A stretch of DNA of 64,000 nucleotides. Origin: Nitrospiraceae bacterium. GTDB taxonomy: Bacteria; Nitrospirota; Nitrospiria; Nitrospirales; Nitrospiraceae. Where the stretch lies: contig JAHBWI010000004.1 in assembly GCA_019637075.1 (NCBI GenBank), positions 310,001-374,000 of the forward strand, given 5' to 3'. Of the stretch, positions 8,644 through 17,313 are shown one piece after another. Position 1 is the stretch's first letter, and every line of letters starts with the position of its first letter. A program made the translations under genes and the position numbers. Under the pieces are notes generated by a model that saw only the letters and a list, made by a program, of their open reading frames with translations, was not told the DNA's origin and made no database searches.

Positions 8644-9162
8644 ATGAGAAAGGGATTGTTAGCCATTATTGCGATCGCCACCATTGGGTGCGCCGGAGTC
8701 GCCCCGCAAAAAGCCGTCAGCGGGGAGCCGAAGTCCCCGGTGGAAGGATTTGATATTCACGTGCAGGCTCCGCACATGATGCCCAATGGCGAGCCGGGTG
8801 GACCGTTCCATCACTATTGCAAGGGCGTTACCGATCAGATTCTCCAGTGCCTACTCTTCGAGTCGACCGATCCCAAGGCCAAGCTGGTCGCGATCGAGTA
8901 TTTCGTGGCGAAGGATTTGACGCGCAAGCTGCCGGCCATACAATGGCACCGCCACTTCCACGATCACAAAGTAGAAATTGCGACGGGTCGCGTTCAGGTG
9001 CTCGACATGCCGGCTGATCAGGCCGCGAAGGTAGCGGAAGCTGCCGCCGGAACCGACGGTGTGATCTACCACTTGTGGCAGCACGGGCAGGAATTCCCGG
9101 ACGGCACAGTGACGTTCCCGCAGTCGCTCGGGCACAAGTTCCCGGGCCACGCTGACAAGTAG
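8644..9162 (+). CDS. DUF1264 (OBAP-like) protein, likely lipoprotein
   Basis: A 172-residue protein with a short signal segment ending near IGCAG, which is a plausible though not perfect lipobox. The remainder matches the DUF1264/oil-body-associated-protein family: FHHYCKG, QCLLFESTDPKAKLVAIEYFV, WHRHFHDHKVE and IYHLWQHGQEFPDGT. The conserved histidines and cysteines suggest metal or haem contact, but no activity is established for the family. An AGGAGG at 8629-8634 serves GTG 8641 or ATG 8644; I take the ATG. It sits between two cytochrome genes. Confidence 0.8.
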   Translation: MRKGLLAIIAIATIGCAGVAPQKAVSGEPKSPVEGFDIHVQAPHMMPNGEPGGPFHHYCKGVTDQILQCLLFESTDPKAKLVAIEYFVAKDLTRKLPAIQWHRHFHDHKVEIATGRVQVLDMPADQAAKVAEAAAGTDGVIYHLWQHGQEFPDGTVTFPQSLGHKFPGHADK

Positions 9163-9169
9163 CCCTCCT

Positions 9170-9212
9170 GATACGCATCAGTCCGGCAGAAGCTGCCGGA
9201 CTGATGCGTATC
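9170..9212. terminator. Perfect 20-bp inverted repeat after DUF1264 gene
   Basis: Bases 9170-9189 and 9193-9212 are exact reverse complements separated by a 3-base AAG loop. The repeat starts eight bases after the stop codon. There is no T run, so it may act as a transcript-end stabiliser or Rho-assisted terminator rather than a classical intrinsic terminator. Confidence 0.6.
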
Positions 9213-9256
9213 GCAGGTCGTCCATGCCTCGGGGGGGCGGCTGAGGATATCCCATC

Positions 9257-9709
9257 ATGATGAACGGACTGGTTCGGTTCAGCTCTTGCCGTATGTTTGC
9301 GGCCTGGGTGGTCTCATCAACACTGATGGCCTCGGCTGCAGATGATGCGGTCCTGAGGCCTCGTGTGCCGGTCGATCAGATCGAAGAGGCGCGAACCTGG
9401 AAGAATCCCCTCCCCGTGACGGAGGAAACCCTGGAGAAGGGGAAAGCGCTCTTTCAGGGCAAAGCCTTTTGCATGACATGTCACGGACGGGATGGAATGG
9501 GTTTGAAAGATGTGGAAGGACTCCGCGGCAAGCTCCCGCGGAACTTCACTGATCGCATGTGGCAGCAGACAAGGACCGACGGCGAATTGTTTTGGATCTT
9601 GAAGAACGGAAGCCCAGGGACGGACATGGCGTCTTTCGTTCCATTGGTTCTCACCGAAGAAGAGGCTTGGCAGGTGATCACCTACGTACGCTCGTTCGGC
9701 GGGCGATGA
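9257..9709 (+). CDS. Periplasmic monohaem cytochrome c
   Basis: A 150-residue class I-type cytochrome with a signal peptide (about 27 residues, ending near MASAA). The single haem site is CMTCH at residues 72-76, followed by GRDGMG. The GTDMASF segment near the C-terminus supplies the likely axial Met, and EEEAWQVITYVRSF is the usual closing helix. It could donate electrons to the peroxidase encoded 750 bases upstream. The stop is three bases before the next start, so it is probably co-transcribed with the barrel protein. Confidence 0.88.
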   Translation: MMNGLVRFSSCRMFAAWVVSSTLMASAADDAVLRPRVPVDQIEEARTWKNPLPVTEETLEKGKALFQGKAFCMTCHGRDGMGLKDVEGLRGKLPRNFTDRMWQQTRTDGELFWILKNGSPGTDMASFVPLVLTEEEAWQVITYVRSFGGR

Positions 9710-9712
9710 CCG

Positions 9713-10735
9713 GTGCGGCGGGGACGGGTTGTGCCGCGGTTTCGGCAACTATGGCTCTTCGCACTGGGAGGAATCCTCGGAGTAGCGTGGCCGGCGGAAT
9801 CGCCGGCCGGAGAATGGTCCGCCGTCACCGAAGCCAGGGTGCTGTACACTGATAACGTGTCCGAATTGTCTGCGACCCGACGCTTAGCCTTGTCGGAAGA
9901 TCCAAGCCAGCCGACGATCGTCCCGCTCAAGAAGCCCCAAGATGTGGTGTGGGAACCCTTCCTCGATCTGCGTCATCGCTCGAGCAATCCTCTCGGGAGC
10001 AATGAAGTCTCCCTGAAGGCCGCCGGTTTCATCTACACCGACCATACCATCTTCAATCACGGCAACTATCGGGTGCAGGTCAAGCAGGCCTTCTCGCCCG
10101 ATACATCCCTGTTACTGCGCTATCGGTATGTGCCGAATTTGTTTCTCGGCCCCAATAATGAACGGCGGACCGGCGCCCGCTTGCTTGAAGAAGAGCGGGT
10201 GACCTCCCATGTGTGGCGAGCGCAACTGGAGCAGCGTCTGTCCCAGGCCTGGACAGGGACCCTGATTGCTCGTTACGGCATTCGCCTGTTCAATGAGGCG
10301 TTCGCAGAGCGGGACACCAAGTTTTGGACGCTGGGGTCTCAAGCGGAGGTGGCAGTCACGTCACGTATTACCGTCGTGTTGTCCTATTTGTTTGAACGAG
10401 GGGCGGCAGACGGGCGGGACGAGGTCCAATTCCGCGACGATGTATCCTACCGGCAGCATTTCGCTTCGCTGGGTGCGACGATCGCGCTTGGGCGGGGGTT
10501 CTTCATGGACCTGGCCTATGCGTATCGGCGCAAGGAGTTCACCAGCGAGATCCTGGGAGATTCGAATCGAGGCGTTGTTGATTCGACCCACGTCGGCACG
10601 GCCGGTCTACGCTACCAACTGTCACCGGCTTCAGCCTTGAGCTTGGAGGTCCAGCGGGCTCAACGCTCCTCGAACAGTGCCAGTCGTGACTTCTTCAATA
10701 CCAACATGTCGTTAGGGGTTCAGTACCGGTTTTGA
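9713..10735 (+). CDS. Outer-membrane beta-barrel protein
   Basis: A 340-residue protein starting at a GTG three bases after the cytochrome gene. It has an N-terminal signal sequence (LWLFALGGILGVAWPAESPAG) and many alternating amphipathic strands with aromatic girdles (for example LLLRYRYVPNLFLG, RITVVLSYLFE, FFMDLAYAYRRKEF), ending in VQYRF with the terminal Phe expected for BAM recognition. No plug or enzymatic motif is visible. Context suggests an outer-membrane component of the cytochrome cluster, but its cargo is unknown. Confidence 0.75.
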   Translation: MRRGRVVPRFRQLWLFALGGILGVAWPAESPAGEWSAVTEARVLYTDNVSELSATRRLALSEDPSQPTIVPLKKPQDVVWEPFLDLRHRSSNPLGSNEVSLKAAGFIYTDHTIFNHGNYRVQVKQAFSPDTSLLLRYRYVPNLFLGPNNERRTGARLLEEERVTSHVWRAQLEQRLSQAWTGTLIARYGIRLFNEAFAERDTKFWTLGSQAEVAVTSRITVVLSYLFERGAADGRDEVQFRDDVSYRQHFASLGATIALGRGFFMDLAYAYRRKEFTSEILGDSNRGVVDSTHVGTAGLRYQLSPASALSLEVQRAQRSSNSASRDFFNTNMSLGVQYRF

Positions 10736-10768
10736 TCGGGTACCGGCGAGGCAAGATTCGGCGGGCAA

Positions 10769-11143
10769 TCAACGGCGGTGATGAACCAAAAACTCATCGA
10801 GTCGGGTTCGTTCGGCTTCAGTCAGCCTGAGGAACTCCAGGCCGAAGTACTGTTCACGGACCCACCGCACTGCCGCGAGGTCGATAGCCAGCGCGCTCGC
10901 CCCGTCCGCCAGCCACAGTCGAAGCTTTACATAGCTCCCCTGAAGGACGATCCGGTCGCATTCGACGGTACAGCCGTCCCGAGAGATGTTGCGGATAAAC
11001 CCCTCGCCGATGAAGGGCACTCCGGCAAACATCACCGGGCACAGGACCGGGAGGCGGTCCCAGGCTCGCTGAAAGTGGAGTTTCGTAACGACTCGGTGGC
11101 GGATTGTGTCCGGCGCCGCGGGAAAGGAGTGCGATGAATGCAT
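10769..11143 (-). CDS. PilZ domain protein
   Basis: A 124-residue cytoplasmic protein with the two halves of a c-di-GMP-binding PilZ site: RAWDR (RxxxR) in the N-terminal part and NISRDGC (the D/NxSxxG motif) after it. The fold continues with VRWVREQYFGLEFL and a C-terminal helix. The start at 11143 (MHSSHSF) is preferred because the upstream in-frame extension shows no domain and has odd composition. It is convergent with the barrel gene and likely acts as a c-di-GMP effector; its partner is not identifiable here. Confidence 0.8.
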   Translation of the reverse strand: MHSSHSFPAAPDTIRHRVVTKLHFQRAWDRLPVLCPVMFAGVPFIGEGFIRNISRDGCTVECDRIVLQGSYVKLRLWLADGASALAIDLAAVRWVREQYFGLEFLRLTEAERTRLDEFLVHHRR

Positions 11144-11424
11144 GGGCACAATGTACGATGGCCCGGTTTGGAATCGACATCCCACCTTGGAGGGGCGGGA
11201 CGCCTGAGGGGATGGGAAGTTTCTGGACAGGGCTCCGTCAATAGCGGCGGCGGTAATAGTCACGCCTGCCGCAGGCTTGGCATCGCCAGGGGTAATGACC
11301 AAACAGAGACCATAGCAGGTCCCGAAATCCGCGCCGGGCGGAGCGTCGGATCAGGCCAGGACATGTGGTGCAGGAGGGGTGCATGGCTACCGATGTTATG
11401 GGGATTAGGAAGGGGAAACGGATG

Positions 11425-11631
11425 CTAGAGGATCGCTGCCAACTCCGGTTCGTGAGCCTGCCGGTTCTCCCATCTTTCCTGGAATCGACTCCCCATCCGG
11501 TACAACCGAGCCCGGTAGGGCAAGGTCAACAGCCCAAAGGGATCGTGAAGAATATGCGCCACGATACCATGAGGGCAATTCACCACAGTGCTTTCGAGTG
11601 CGACCCGTTCGACAGCTTTTCCCATGGCCAT
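11425..11631 (-). CDS. 68-residue conserved-looking protein, coupled to microprotein
   Basis: A small basic protein beginning MAMGKAVERVALES and continuing with PHGIVAHILHDPFGLLTLPYR and a charged helix ending in ELAAIL. The start codon overlaps the stop of the upstream 25-residue membrane ORF by one base (TAATG), a classic translational-coupling arrangement, and the ribosome site would be GCAGGAG inside that ORF. The DPFGLLTLPYR segment suggests an amphipathic or interfacial stretch. I do not recognise a family. Confidence 0.5.
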   Translation of the reverse strand: MAMGKAVERVALESTVVNCPHGIVAHILHDPFGLLTLPYRARLYRMGSRFQERWENRQAHEPELAAIL

Positions 11632-11708
11632 TACTCCTGCCACCACACCAACCGGATGAGATAGATGCCAGCCACATAGGTGCCGATGATCATTGCCGCT
11701 AGTACCAT
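11631..11708 (-). CDS. 25-residue single-helix membrane microprotein
   Basis: A 25-codon ORF encoding MVLAAMIIGTYVAGIYLIRL followed by VWWQE: one membrane helix with an aromatic belt and a C-terminal charge. A strong AGGAGG is placed eight to nine bases before the ATG, and the stop overlaps the next start (TAATG). Size and layout resemble accessory subunits such as CydX or KdpF that stabilise membrane complexes, but no large partner is adjacent, so the resemblance is only structural. Confidence 0.55.
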   Translation of the reverse strand: MVLAAMIIGTYVAGIYLIRLVWWQE

Positions 11709-12007
11709 GATGCTGCCCTCCTTGGCTCAAACTCGCTGGGATCCTGCGAGGCGTTGTGATGTCCCTAGGGAACAGCAACTACCGTACCAAGGGTGGAGTG
11801 TGCGACGTGCGAGTCGTAACTGCTTGTTTTTCTGCACCGGATGAAATCGTGGCTCTGTGCGGACAACTCAGCGGCTAAGAAAGTGAGGCCGTTCTGTATC
11901 TGATTTGATAAACAGGTGAGTCGAAATAGATAAAGCAAAAATCACACGTTGCGAATCGAGACGCTGATGGGCCGGTCCGTCGAAAGATTAGCCAATAAAG
12001 AATTCAG
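11709..12007. other. Intergenic region, AT-richer
   Basis: About 300 bases between the lipoprotein gene and the microprotein pair. The part from 11880 to 12005 is clearly richer in A and T than its surroundings and could hold the microprotein promoter, but I cannot fix a convincing -35/-10 pair. No coding frame is supported. Confidence 0.4.
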
Positions 12008-12385
12008 CTATGGTGGGACTCCGTCTTTGGGATCAGTCCATCGGGGTGGGGTTGTGAAGCGGTCCCAGGAAATGACGGAATCCCCTTCAAAATAGACACG
12101 GAAGTCGGCTGTGACGCAGGGATCTCGACCGATCGGCGGATAGAGCCAGACTTCGACCTGCGTCTCACCGCGATAATCCTCTTTGCGACACACGGGGTTG
12201 CCGAGGGAGAGATAGACTTGGTTCCGCGTCATCCCACGAACCACATGGCCGTGATCGATCGCATGCCGGACGCCGACCGGATAGGAAGGATACTCGTCGC
12301 GCATGAGTCGGTGCCGTTCCGACTCACAGGCCTCCGTCAGCAGCAGGAGCGCAAGGATTCCCAGGATGTGGCACCGTGTCGTCAT
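12008..12385 (-). CDS. Small lipoprotein-like protein, BamE/SmpA-like
   Basis: A 125-residue protein with a hydrophobic leader (ILGILALLLL) ending at a Cys (TEAC) that may be lipidated, although the lipobox is imperfect. The body has GHVVRGMTRNQVYLSLGNPVC, which resembles the G-M-T-x-x-x-V-x-x-x-L-G-x-P pattern of the SmpA/BamE/OmlA fold, followed by EVWLYPP and a beta-strand. I start at 12385 because the 20 residues before it are basic and have no signal character. It is probably an envelope protein downstream of the glycosyltransferase. Confidence 0.65.
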   Translation of the reverse strand: MTTRCHILGILALLLLTEACESERHRLMRDEYPSYPVGVRHAIDHGHVVRGMTRNQVYLSLGNPVCRKEDYRGETQVEVWLYPPIGRDPCVTADFRVYFEGDSVISWDRFTTPPRWTDPKDGVPP

Positions 12386-12449
12386 CGTTCGTCGCGGCTG
12401 CTTTTTCGACAGACGACCGTCGGCGACAGCGAGCGTTTGATCCACATGC

Positions 12450-13733
12450 CTACTGAGGCTGACGGAGTGAGCTGACCAGGGTGGTAAGTTTTTTGGGGGA
12501 AAACCACGAGGAGGGATTCATCACAATGGAGGTCGCTGCGACAATCCAGGCACGCCGCGGCGATCCGGCTTTCAACCGAATGGCGGCTTGGGCCAACAAC
12601 TCGCCGAGCAGTCGCCGTTGCGCCAGAAACGACCGTGTGCTCCCGCCTTCGGCCAGTTGATGCTCGATTTCTCTCCAGAACGAGCAGACGGCCTGCTCCG
12701 GCGCATCGGATGTGGTCGTAAGGGCTCCTGCCATACGGTGCAGACAACCCAGGAAGCAGGGTTCGTTCACCAACCACGGGGCCGAGGGCAAGATCGAGAG
12801 CGTATACCCTTGAGCGGCGGTGACGCCTGCGACCGCCCATCGTTGTCCGATAACGGTCGCAACCACCGCGGCTCTGGCTTTTTGTCGCAGCTGGTCGGTA
12901 TGCGGAGAGTCTGGTAACCGCGCCAGGGCACCTTCGACGATGCGGGACAGATGTCGCTCATTGTTGCCGTTGACGATGTTGCTATACCACTTCCCGCTTC
13001 TGGAAAACCTTCCGCGTGCGACCGGCCCTCCCGACACGAACATCCACTTGGTAACGAGGGCCAAGCGGAGCGCCATGTCGTAATGCTCCATGGTGCGGTG
13101 TTGTTCATCGAACCACCCGGCAGCTTCGAAACATTCGCGACGGATGAGCCATGTCGGGGGATGGAGAAAGTCGTCGGTTTGAGTGACAAAGGCTTCGAAG
13201 ACGTCGCCGGAAGGGCCGGACTCCGGCCACAAGAGCAGCGGAACATCGCTGCCGGTCACGACGCTCTGACCATACAGAGCGCCGACCTGCGGATTGGCTT
13301 CGAGCAGCGGGACCTGCACCTGCAATTTCAACGTGAGGAACTCGTCGTCGTCGTCCAGCAGGGCGATGTATTTGCCCGCTGCGCGACGGATACCCTCGTT
13401 TCTGGCTCCCGACGCACCACGGTTGGTTAAGAGCCTGACGTACTGTACGGAGGGATACCTTCTGGCAACCTCACCGGTGTTGTCGCTGGAGCAGTCGTCG
13501 ACGACGATGATTTCAATATCGAACAGGCAGCCGCAGCCCTCTTGCGCGAGCACGGATTCAATGGCTCGCTTGAGGAGCTTCGCTCGGTTATGCGTCGGGA
13601 TGACGACGCTGACCAATGGCCGAGTCGATGTCCATGTCGTCGGCATAAGGGGGGAATCCATGGAGGACAGCTCCCTGAGTTGGGCTGTACCGTGACCGTC
13701 AACGAATCGGCTCTGGTTTGGTTGACTGATCAT
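12450..13733 (-). CDS. GT2 family glycosyltransferase
   Basis: A 427-residue protein with a GT-A fold domain at residues ~38-260: VSVVIPTHNRAKLLKRAIESV, IIVVDDCSSDNT, NRGASGARNEGI and LLDDDDEF (the DxD-type metal site), then HRTMEHYDMALRLAL with an acidic catalytic patch. The C-terminal ~170 residues are helical and lack a clear domain; there is no obvious transmembrane segment. It likely transfers a sugar from a nucleotide-sugar to a surface glycan. The acceptor is unknown. Flanking minus-strand genes are 12 bases upstream and 64 bases downstream, so it may share their transcript. Confidence 0.88.
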   Translation of the reverse strand: MISQPNQSRFVDGHGTAQLRELSSMDSPLMPTTWTSTRPLVSVVIPTHNRAKLLKRAIESVLAQEGCGCLFDIEIIVVDDCSSDNTGEVARRYPSVQYVRLLTNRGASGARNEGIRRAAGKYIALLDDDDEFLTLKLQVQVPLLEANPQVGALYGQSVVTGSDVPLLLWPESGPSGDVFEAFVTQTDDFLHPPTWLIRRECFEAAGWFDEQHRTMEHYDMALRLALVTKWMFVSGGPVARGRFSRSGKWYSNIVNGNNERHLSRIVEGALARLPDSPHTDQLRQKARAAVVATVIGQRWAVAGVTAAQGYTLSILPSAPWLVNEPCFLGCLHRMAGALTTTSDAPEQAVCSFWREIEHQLAEGGSTRSFLAQRRLLGELLAQAAIRLKAGSPRRAWIVAATSIVMNPSSWFSPKKLTTLVSSLRQPQ

Positions 13734-13745
13734 GAGCGAGACAAT

Positions 13746-14246
13746 CTATGGGTGAGCGGCGGTAATTGACGATGCGGTTGCGCTCGCTTCCTGGGTCGGT
13801 TCAGTCGAGCGAAGTAGGTCGCGCTCCGGAGTTGAGCTGCCGAATTGTTTCAGAAAAAGACGTGATCGCTCCCAATGGTTTTGAATTTGCGCGTAGATCT
13901 CACCGAGCTCGTCTTGCTGGTCAGGATTCAGATAGTCGTTCAGTTGCACGATGGATCGAGTCACAATGCGCTCAACTTCGGGTTGCTGGCTTAGACGTAA
14001 CTCCAGGAGTTCCAGGTATGCCTGTCCGACAATCGGTTCTACGGCTGCCTGCTGGCTGTCCGTCAGCGAAAGTTGGCGGGCAAGTTGGTGTGCTGTTTCC
14101 GTAAGCCGAGCCGACGATTCCTGCTCCCACCAGTAGTTCTGTAGGGCGCGATGATAGAGATCGTCCGCAAAGGCTCCGACCGAAATTCCTGCCACAAAAA
14201 CCAAGGCAGCTTGGATTCCCACGGGCGGTTTCAGTTCGGTGCTCAC
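13746..14246 (-). CDS. Membrane-anchored periplasmic helical protein (Spy/CpxP-like)
   Basis: A 166-residue protein with one N-terminal membrane segment (GIQAALVFVAGISVGAFA) and a helical body. The segment ARQLSLTDSQQAAVEPIV resembles the L-x-L-T-x-x-Q motif of Spy/CpxP and periplasmic metal-sensor proteins. The C-terminus is a low-complexity Ser/Thr/Ala tail. Function is unknown; a periplasmic chaperone or sensor role would fit. It is 12 bases upstream of the glycosyltransferase gene. Confidence 0.6.
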   Translation of the reverse strand: MSTELKPPVGIQAALVFVAGISVGAFADDLYHRALQNYWWEQESSARLTETAHQLARQLSLTDSQQAAVEPIVGQAYLELLELRLSQQPEVERIVTRSIVQLNDYLNPDQQDELGEIYAQIQNHWERSRLFLKQFGSSTPERDLLRSTEPTQEASATASSITAAHP

Positions 14247-14575
14247 AATCCGTCCATCTATCCGAACGGTTGCAGAAGTCTCGTCTCACCGCACACAGCC
14301 TTGGATCAGGGCCTGCCTCAAGAAGTGCTGCTTCTGTGTGTCAAAGGCGTACGATGTACGAGTCAGCCGGCAGAGTCGGAACCTGATCGGGCACTCTGTT
14401 CTGCGGCTACTGATTCTCGGAGTATAAGCGTGTCTATCGGCGTGATGGATCAGCGTGGAGACCGTCCGTCGTAGGATCTCCGTTGTATTTTGTGTAGGAC
14501 TGGCCCTACGCGCGGCGGCCATCGGGGGGAGTTCGGGGTTGCGAATGAGCCTCGGCTGGACAGCAAGCGCCGAGG
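14247..14575. other. Intergenic region, no gene seen
   Basis: Roughly 330 bases between the response regulator and the Spy-like gene. An open frame exists on the minus strand (14286-14579) but its arginine/serine-rich content and lack of a ribosome site argue against it. Confidence 0.4.
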
Positions 14576-15214
14576 TCACGCTAAAAGCTGGTGCTCCACG
14601 GCATACCGAGCCAGGTCGGCATTCGTCTTGAGATTCAATTTAATGAGAATGCGCGTTCGGTAGGTACTGACGGTCTTCATGCTGAGTGACAGGCGGTCTG
14701 CGATCTCCGTCACGGTGCTGCCCCCGGCCAACAGCCGAAAGACGTGGTATTCGCGGTCTGAGAGTGCGGTGTGCGGCGGCTGCTCATTGGCGCCATATTG
14801 CTGCAAATGGACGGCGAGGAGTGCGGCGGCTTTCGGTGTAATGTACCGTCCTCCTTGGGAGATTGTTTTGATGGCCTGCACCAACTCCTGGGGAGCGCTT
14901 TCTTTGGTCAGGTAGCCGGCTCCTCCGGCGCGCATCACGCGTACCGCAAACTGGTCCTCGGGATGCATGCTTAAGACCAATACCGGCAGGGTGGGGCAGA
15001 GCCGTCGAAGTTCATGCAGGGCGTCCAGTCCGCCGCGTCCCGGCATTGTCAGGTCCAGCACGACGATGTCCCATTGGCGTTTTTGTGCGAGTTCAAGGAG
15101 TTCGGGAACGGAGGAGACTTCGCCGATCGTGACTCCCGGGAAGGAGTCAGTGAGAATTTGGATTAAGCCCCGACGGAGATACGGATGGTCGTCAGCAAGG
15201 ATGATGTGCATCAT
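14576..15214 (-). CDS. NarL/FixJ-family response regulator
   Basis: A 212-residue two-domain regulator. The receiver domain has the acidic pocket at the N-terminus (LADDH), the phosphoacceptor Asp54 in VVLDLTMPG, the conserved Ser/Thr segment VLVLSMH and Lys in YLTKES. The LuxR-type helix-turn-helix follows at residues ~145-205 (LSDREYHVFRLLAGGSTVTE, then LSLSMKTVSTYRTRI). Its ATG overlaps the end of the histidine kinase gene by four bases, so the two form a cognate two-component pair. Targets are not visible. Confidence 0.93.
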   Translation of the reverse strand: MMHIILADDHPYLRRGLIQILTDSFPGVTIGEVSSVPELLELAQKRQWDIVVLDLTMPGRGGLDALHELRRLCPTLPVLVLSMHPEDQFAVRVMRAGGAGYLTKESAPQELVQAIKTISQGGRYITPKAAALLAVHLQQYGANEQPPHTALSDREYHVFRLLAGGSTVTEIADRLSLSMKTVSTYRTRILIKLNLKTNADLARYAVEHQLLA

Positions 15215-17313
15215 TCACCCAATCCATACAGCGGGATACGGACGGTAACGGTTGTGCCGGAACCGCTGGTTCCTTCAATTGCAAAGTCCCCTCCCTGTTG
15301 ACGGGCGCGCAGGCGCATCCCAAGGAGTCCAAATCCACGACGCCCGGACCGATCTTGTTCTTGGATCCCGCGTCCGTTGTCCGTGACCCGCAGCGAAAGT
15401 TCCTCGTCCGATTCTTCCAGTGCAATGTGCGCGGATGTCGCCTGGGCATGGCGGGCCACATTGGTCAGAATCTCTTGGAGGATTCGGAACAGGGCGGTCG
15501 ACTGCTCTTTTCCGGCGCCGATTCGATGCGGTCGGATAACGACCTGGCAAGCGATTCCGGTTCGCGTCTGGAAGTCGCTCGCCAGCCATTCCACGGCTGC
15601 CGCGAGACCGAGCTCATCCAGGACGCCGGGACGCAACGTCGTGACGAGCTCGCGTACGGACCCAATGGTCGAGCTGATCAACCCGAGGGCGGAATCCAGT
15701 CGAGCGTGCGTCGGTCCCATGCGAGCCTGGTCGTTGGAGTCGCCAATCTGTTGGGCGATCCAGGTAAGGTCGAGTTTCAGCGCAGTCAGGGCTTGTCCTA
15801 AGACGTCGTGCACTTCCAGCGCGATCCTTGTCCGTTCCTCCTCCCGGACCGACTCCAGCCGAACGGCAAGGGCCTCAAGTTGATTGCGGGATTGGACCAG
15901 CTCCTCTCGGGCCCGTTTGCGATCCGTGATATCCATCGAAAGTCCGACAATGCCGACGGGTACGTGCGCCTCATCCCGCAACAGCGTGAGCGACAGCTGC
16001 GCGAACCGCACCTCACCGCTCTTGGTCTGCCTACGAACTTCGACCTGAGAGGTACCCGTGGTTTTCACCCGGTCGATAATCTCGTGTTCCAAAAACGCGC
16101 GGTCGTCCGAGGGATAAATGAATGAAATGTGCTTGCCGAGGGCTTCGGTGAGAGAATAGCCCAAGGCCTTTTCCGCGCCCTTGTTCCAACTGGTGACTCG
16201 TCCGTCGAGATCGACCGTGATGACGGCCTCCTCGATTTGATCGATGATGTCCGCTTGCCGTCGGATGACCGATTCCGCTTGTTTGCGAGCAGTCACGTCG
16301 GCCCAGAGTCCCACGATTTCCTGGGGAACGCCGTCCGGCCTACGGATCAACACCGCTTCATCCCGAAACCATCGATACTCGCCAGGACGCGTCTGCCACC
16401 GGTATTCCATCGACAGCGTGTTCTCCTGCGGAAGTTTGGCGAACTCCGCCAAGGCTCGTTCCTCGTCCAGGGGATGCAGCCGCGAACTCCACAGCGATGA
16501 ATCACTGATGAACTCCTGCGGCGAGAACCCGGTCAGGGATTTCACATTGTCGCTTACCCAGAGCGCGCCGAAGTCTTCGGATGCCTTTGCAACATACATG
16601 ACGATCGGTAATGAGCGCAGGACCAAGTCCTGCGACGCCTGCTTTTCGCGCACTTCCTCTTCGGCGGCCTGTCGGCGCATATGTGTTTGAAGGATGATCA
16701 GGCCGCCGCCCCCGGCAAGGAGGAGAATCAGGAAGGCTTTTCCGATGACGAGCACCAGTGCGAGTGAGGCGGCCTGTTTGGCCTGTTGAGACCGTGAACG
16801 GATGGCGGCCTCTGCATTATGTCGTAAGGTGTTCAGTACGGACGTGAGTTTGTCCTGATCGCTGATGGCGGCGTGAGGTTCGGTCGTCGCCGAAGGGGAT
16901 TGAGGTGTCCCAGCCGGCGATGTCTTTTCGGGAACCAAAGGGCGAGTGATCCGCGACTGCATCAAAGTTCGAAGGAGTTGGAATTGGGCCTCCTGGGCAG
17001 GGTCGTGACCAAGCCGCTGCGCCAGCAAATCCAAAGACTCCTGCACACGGCGGCCGAACTCACCAACCTGCTCTTCCTGCGGAGCGGGCTGCTTGGCGCT
17101 CCGGGTCCGGTGCTGAATCGCCAGGCGATCTGCGAGATCGGCCAAGTGTTCCACTGCCGCAAGTTGCTCGTGTGCCTGGGCCAGACCAGTCTGGCGCTCG
17201 GCAAGGTCAACGGTGTTCTGATAGGAGATCACGCTCAGCCCGAGTAGCAGCACCAGGACGAGTGCGACGCCGACGGCAATCGTGGAGTCTCGAGTCAATC
17301 TCATGCGTGGCAC
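15211..17313 (-). CDS. PAS-domain sensor histidine kinase (HisKA_3)
   Basis: A 700-residue membrane kinase. Membrane helices lie at residues ~12-30 and ~183-208 and enclose a ~150-residue periplasmic, helical sensor region. Two PAS/PAC units follow (about 230-345 and 350-465). The dimerisation and phosphoacceptor box has His502 in RTRIALEVHDVLGQALTALK, and the ATPase domain carries LFRILQEILTNVARHA, VTDNGRGI and GFGLLGMRLRA. This is the NarX/DegS (HisKA_3) class, matching the NarL-type regulator whose gene overlaps its end. The signal sensed is unknown. Confidence 0.93.
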   Translation of the reverse strand: MPRMRLTRDSTIAVGVALVLVLLLGLSVISYQNTVDLAERQTGLAQAHEQLAAVEHLADLADRLAIQHRTRSAKQPAPQEEQVGEFGRRVQESLDLLAQRLGHDPAQEAQFQLLRTLMQSRITRPLVPEKTSPAGTPQSPSATTEPHAAISDQDKLTSVLNTLRHNAEAAIRSRSQQAKQAASLALVLVIGKAFLILLLAGGGGLIILQTHMRRQAAEEEVREKQASQDLVLRSLPIVMYVAKASEDFGALWVSDNVKSLTGFSPQEFISDSSLWSSRLHPLDEERALAEFAKLPQENTLSMEYRWQTRPGEYRWFRDEAVLIRRPDGVPQEIVGLWADVTARKQAESVIRRQADIIDQIEEAVITVDLDGRVTSWNKGAEKALGYSLTEALGKHISFIYPSDDRAFLEHEIIDRVKTTGTSQVEVRRQTKSGEVRFAQLSLTLLRDEAHVPVGIVGLSMDITDRKRAREELVQSRNQLEALAVRLESVREEERTRIALEVHDVLGQALTALKLDLTWIAQQIGDSNDQARMGPTHARLDSALGLISSTIGSVRELVTTLRPGVLDELGLAAAVEWLASDFQTRTGIACQVVIRPHRIGAGKEQSTALFRILQEILTNVARHAQATSAHIALEESDEELSLRVTDNGRGIQEQDRSGRRGFGLLGMRLRARQQGGDFAIEGTSGSGTTVTVRIPLYGLGE

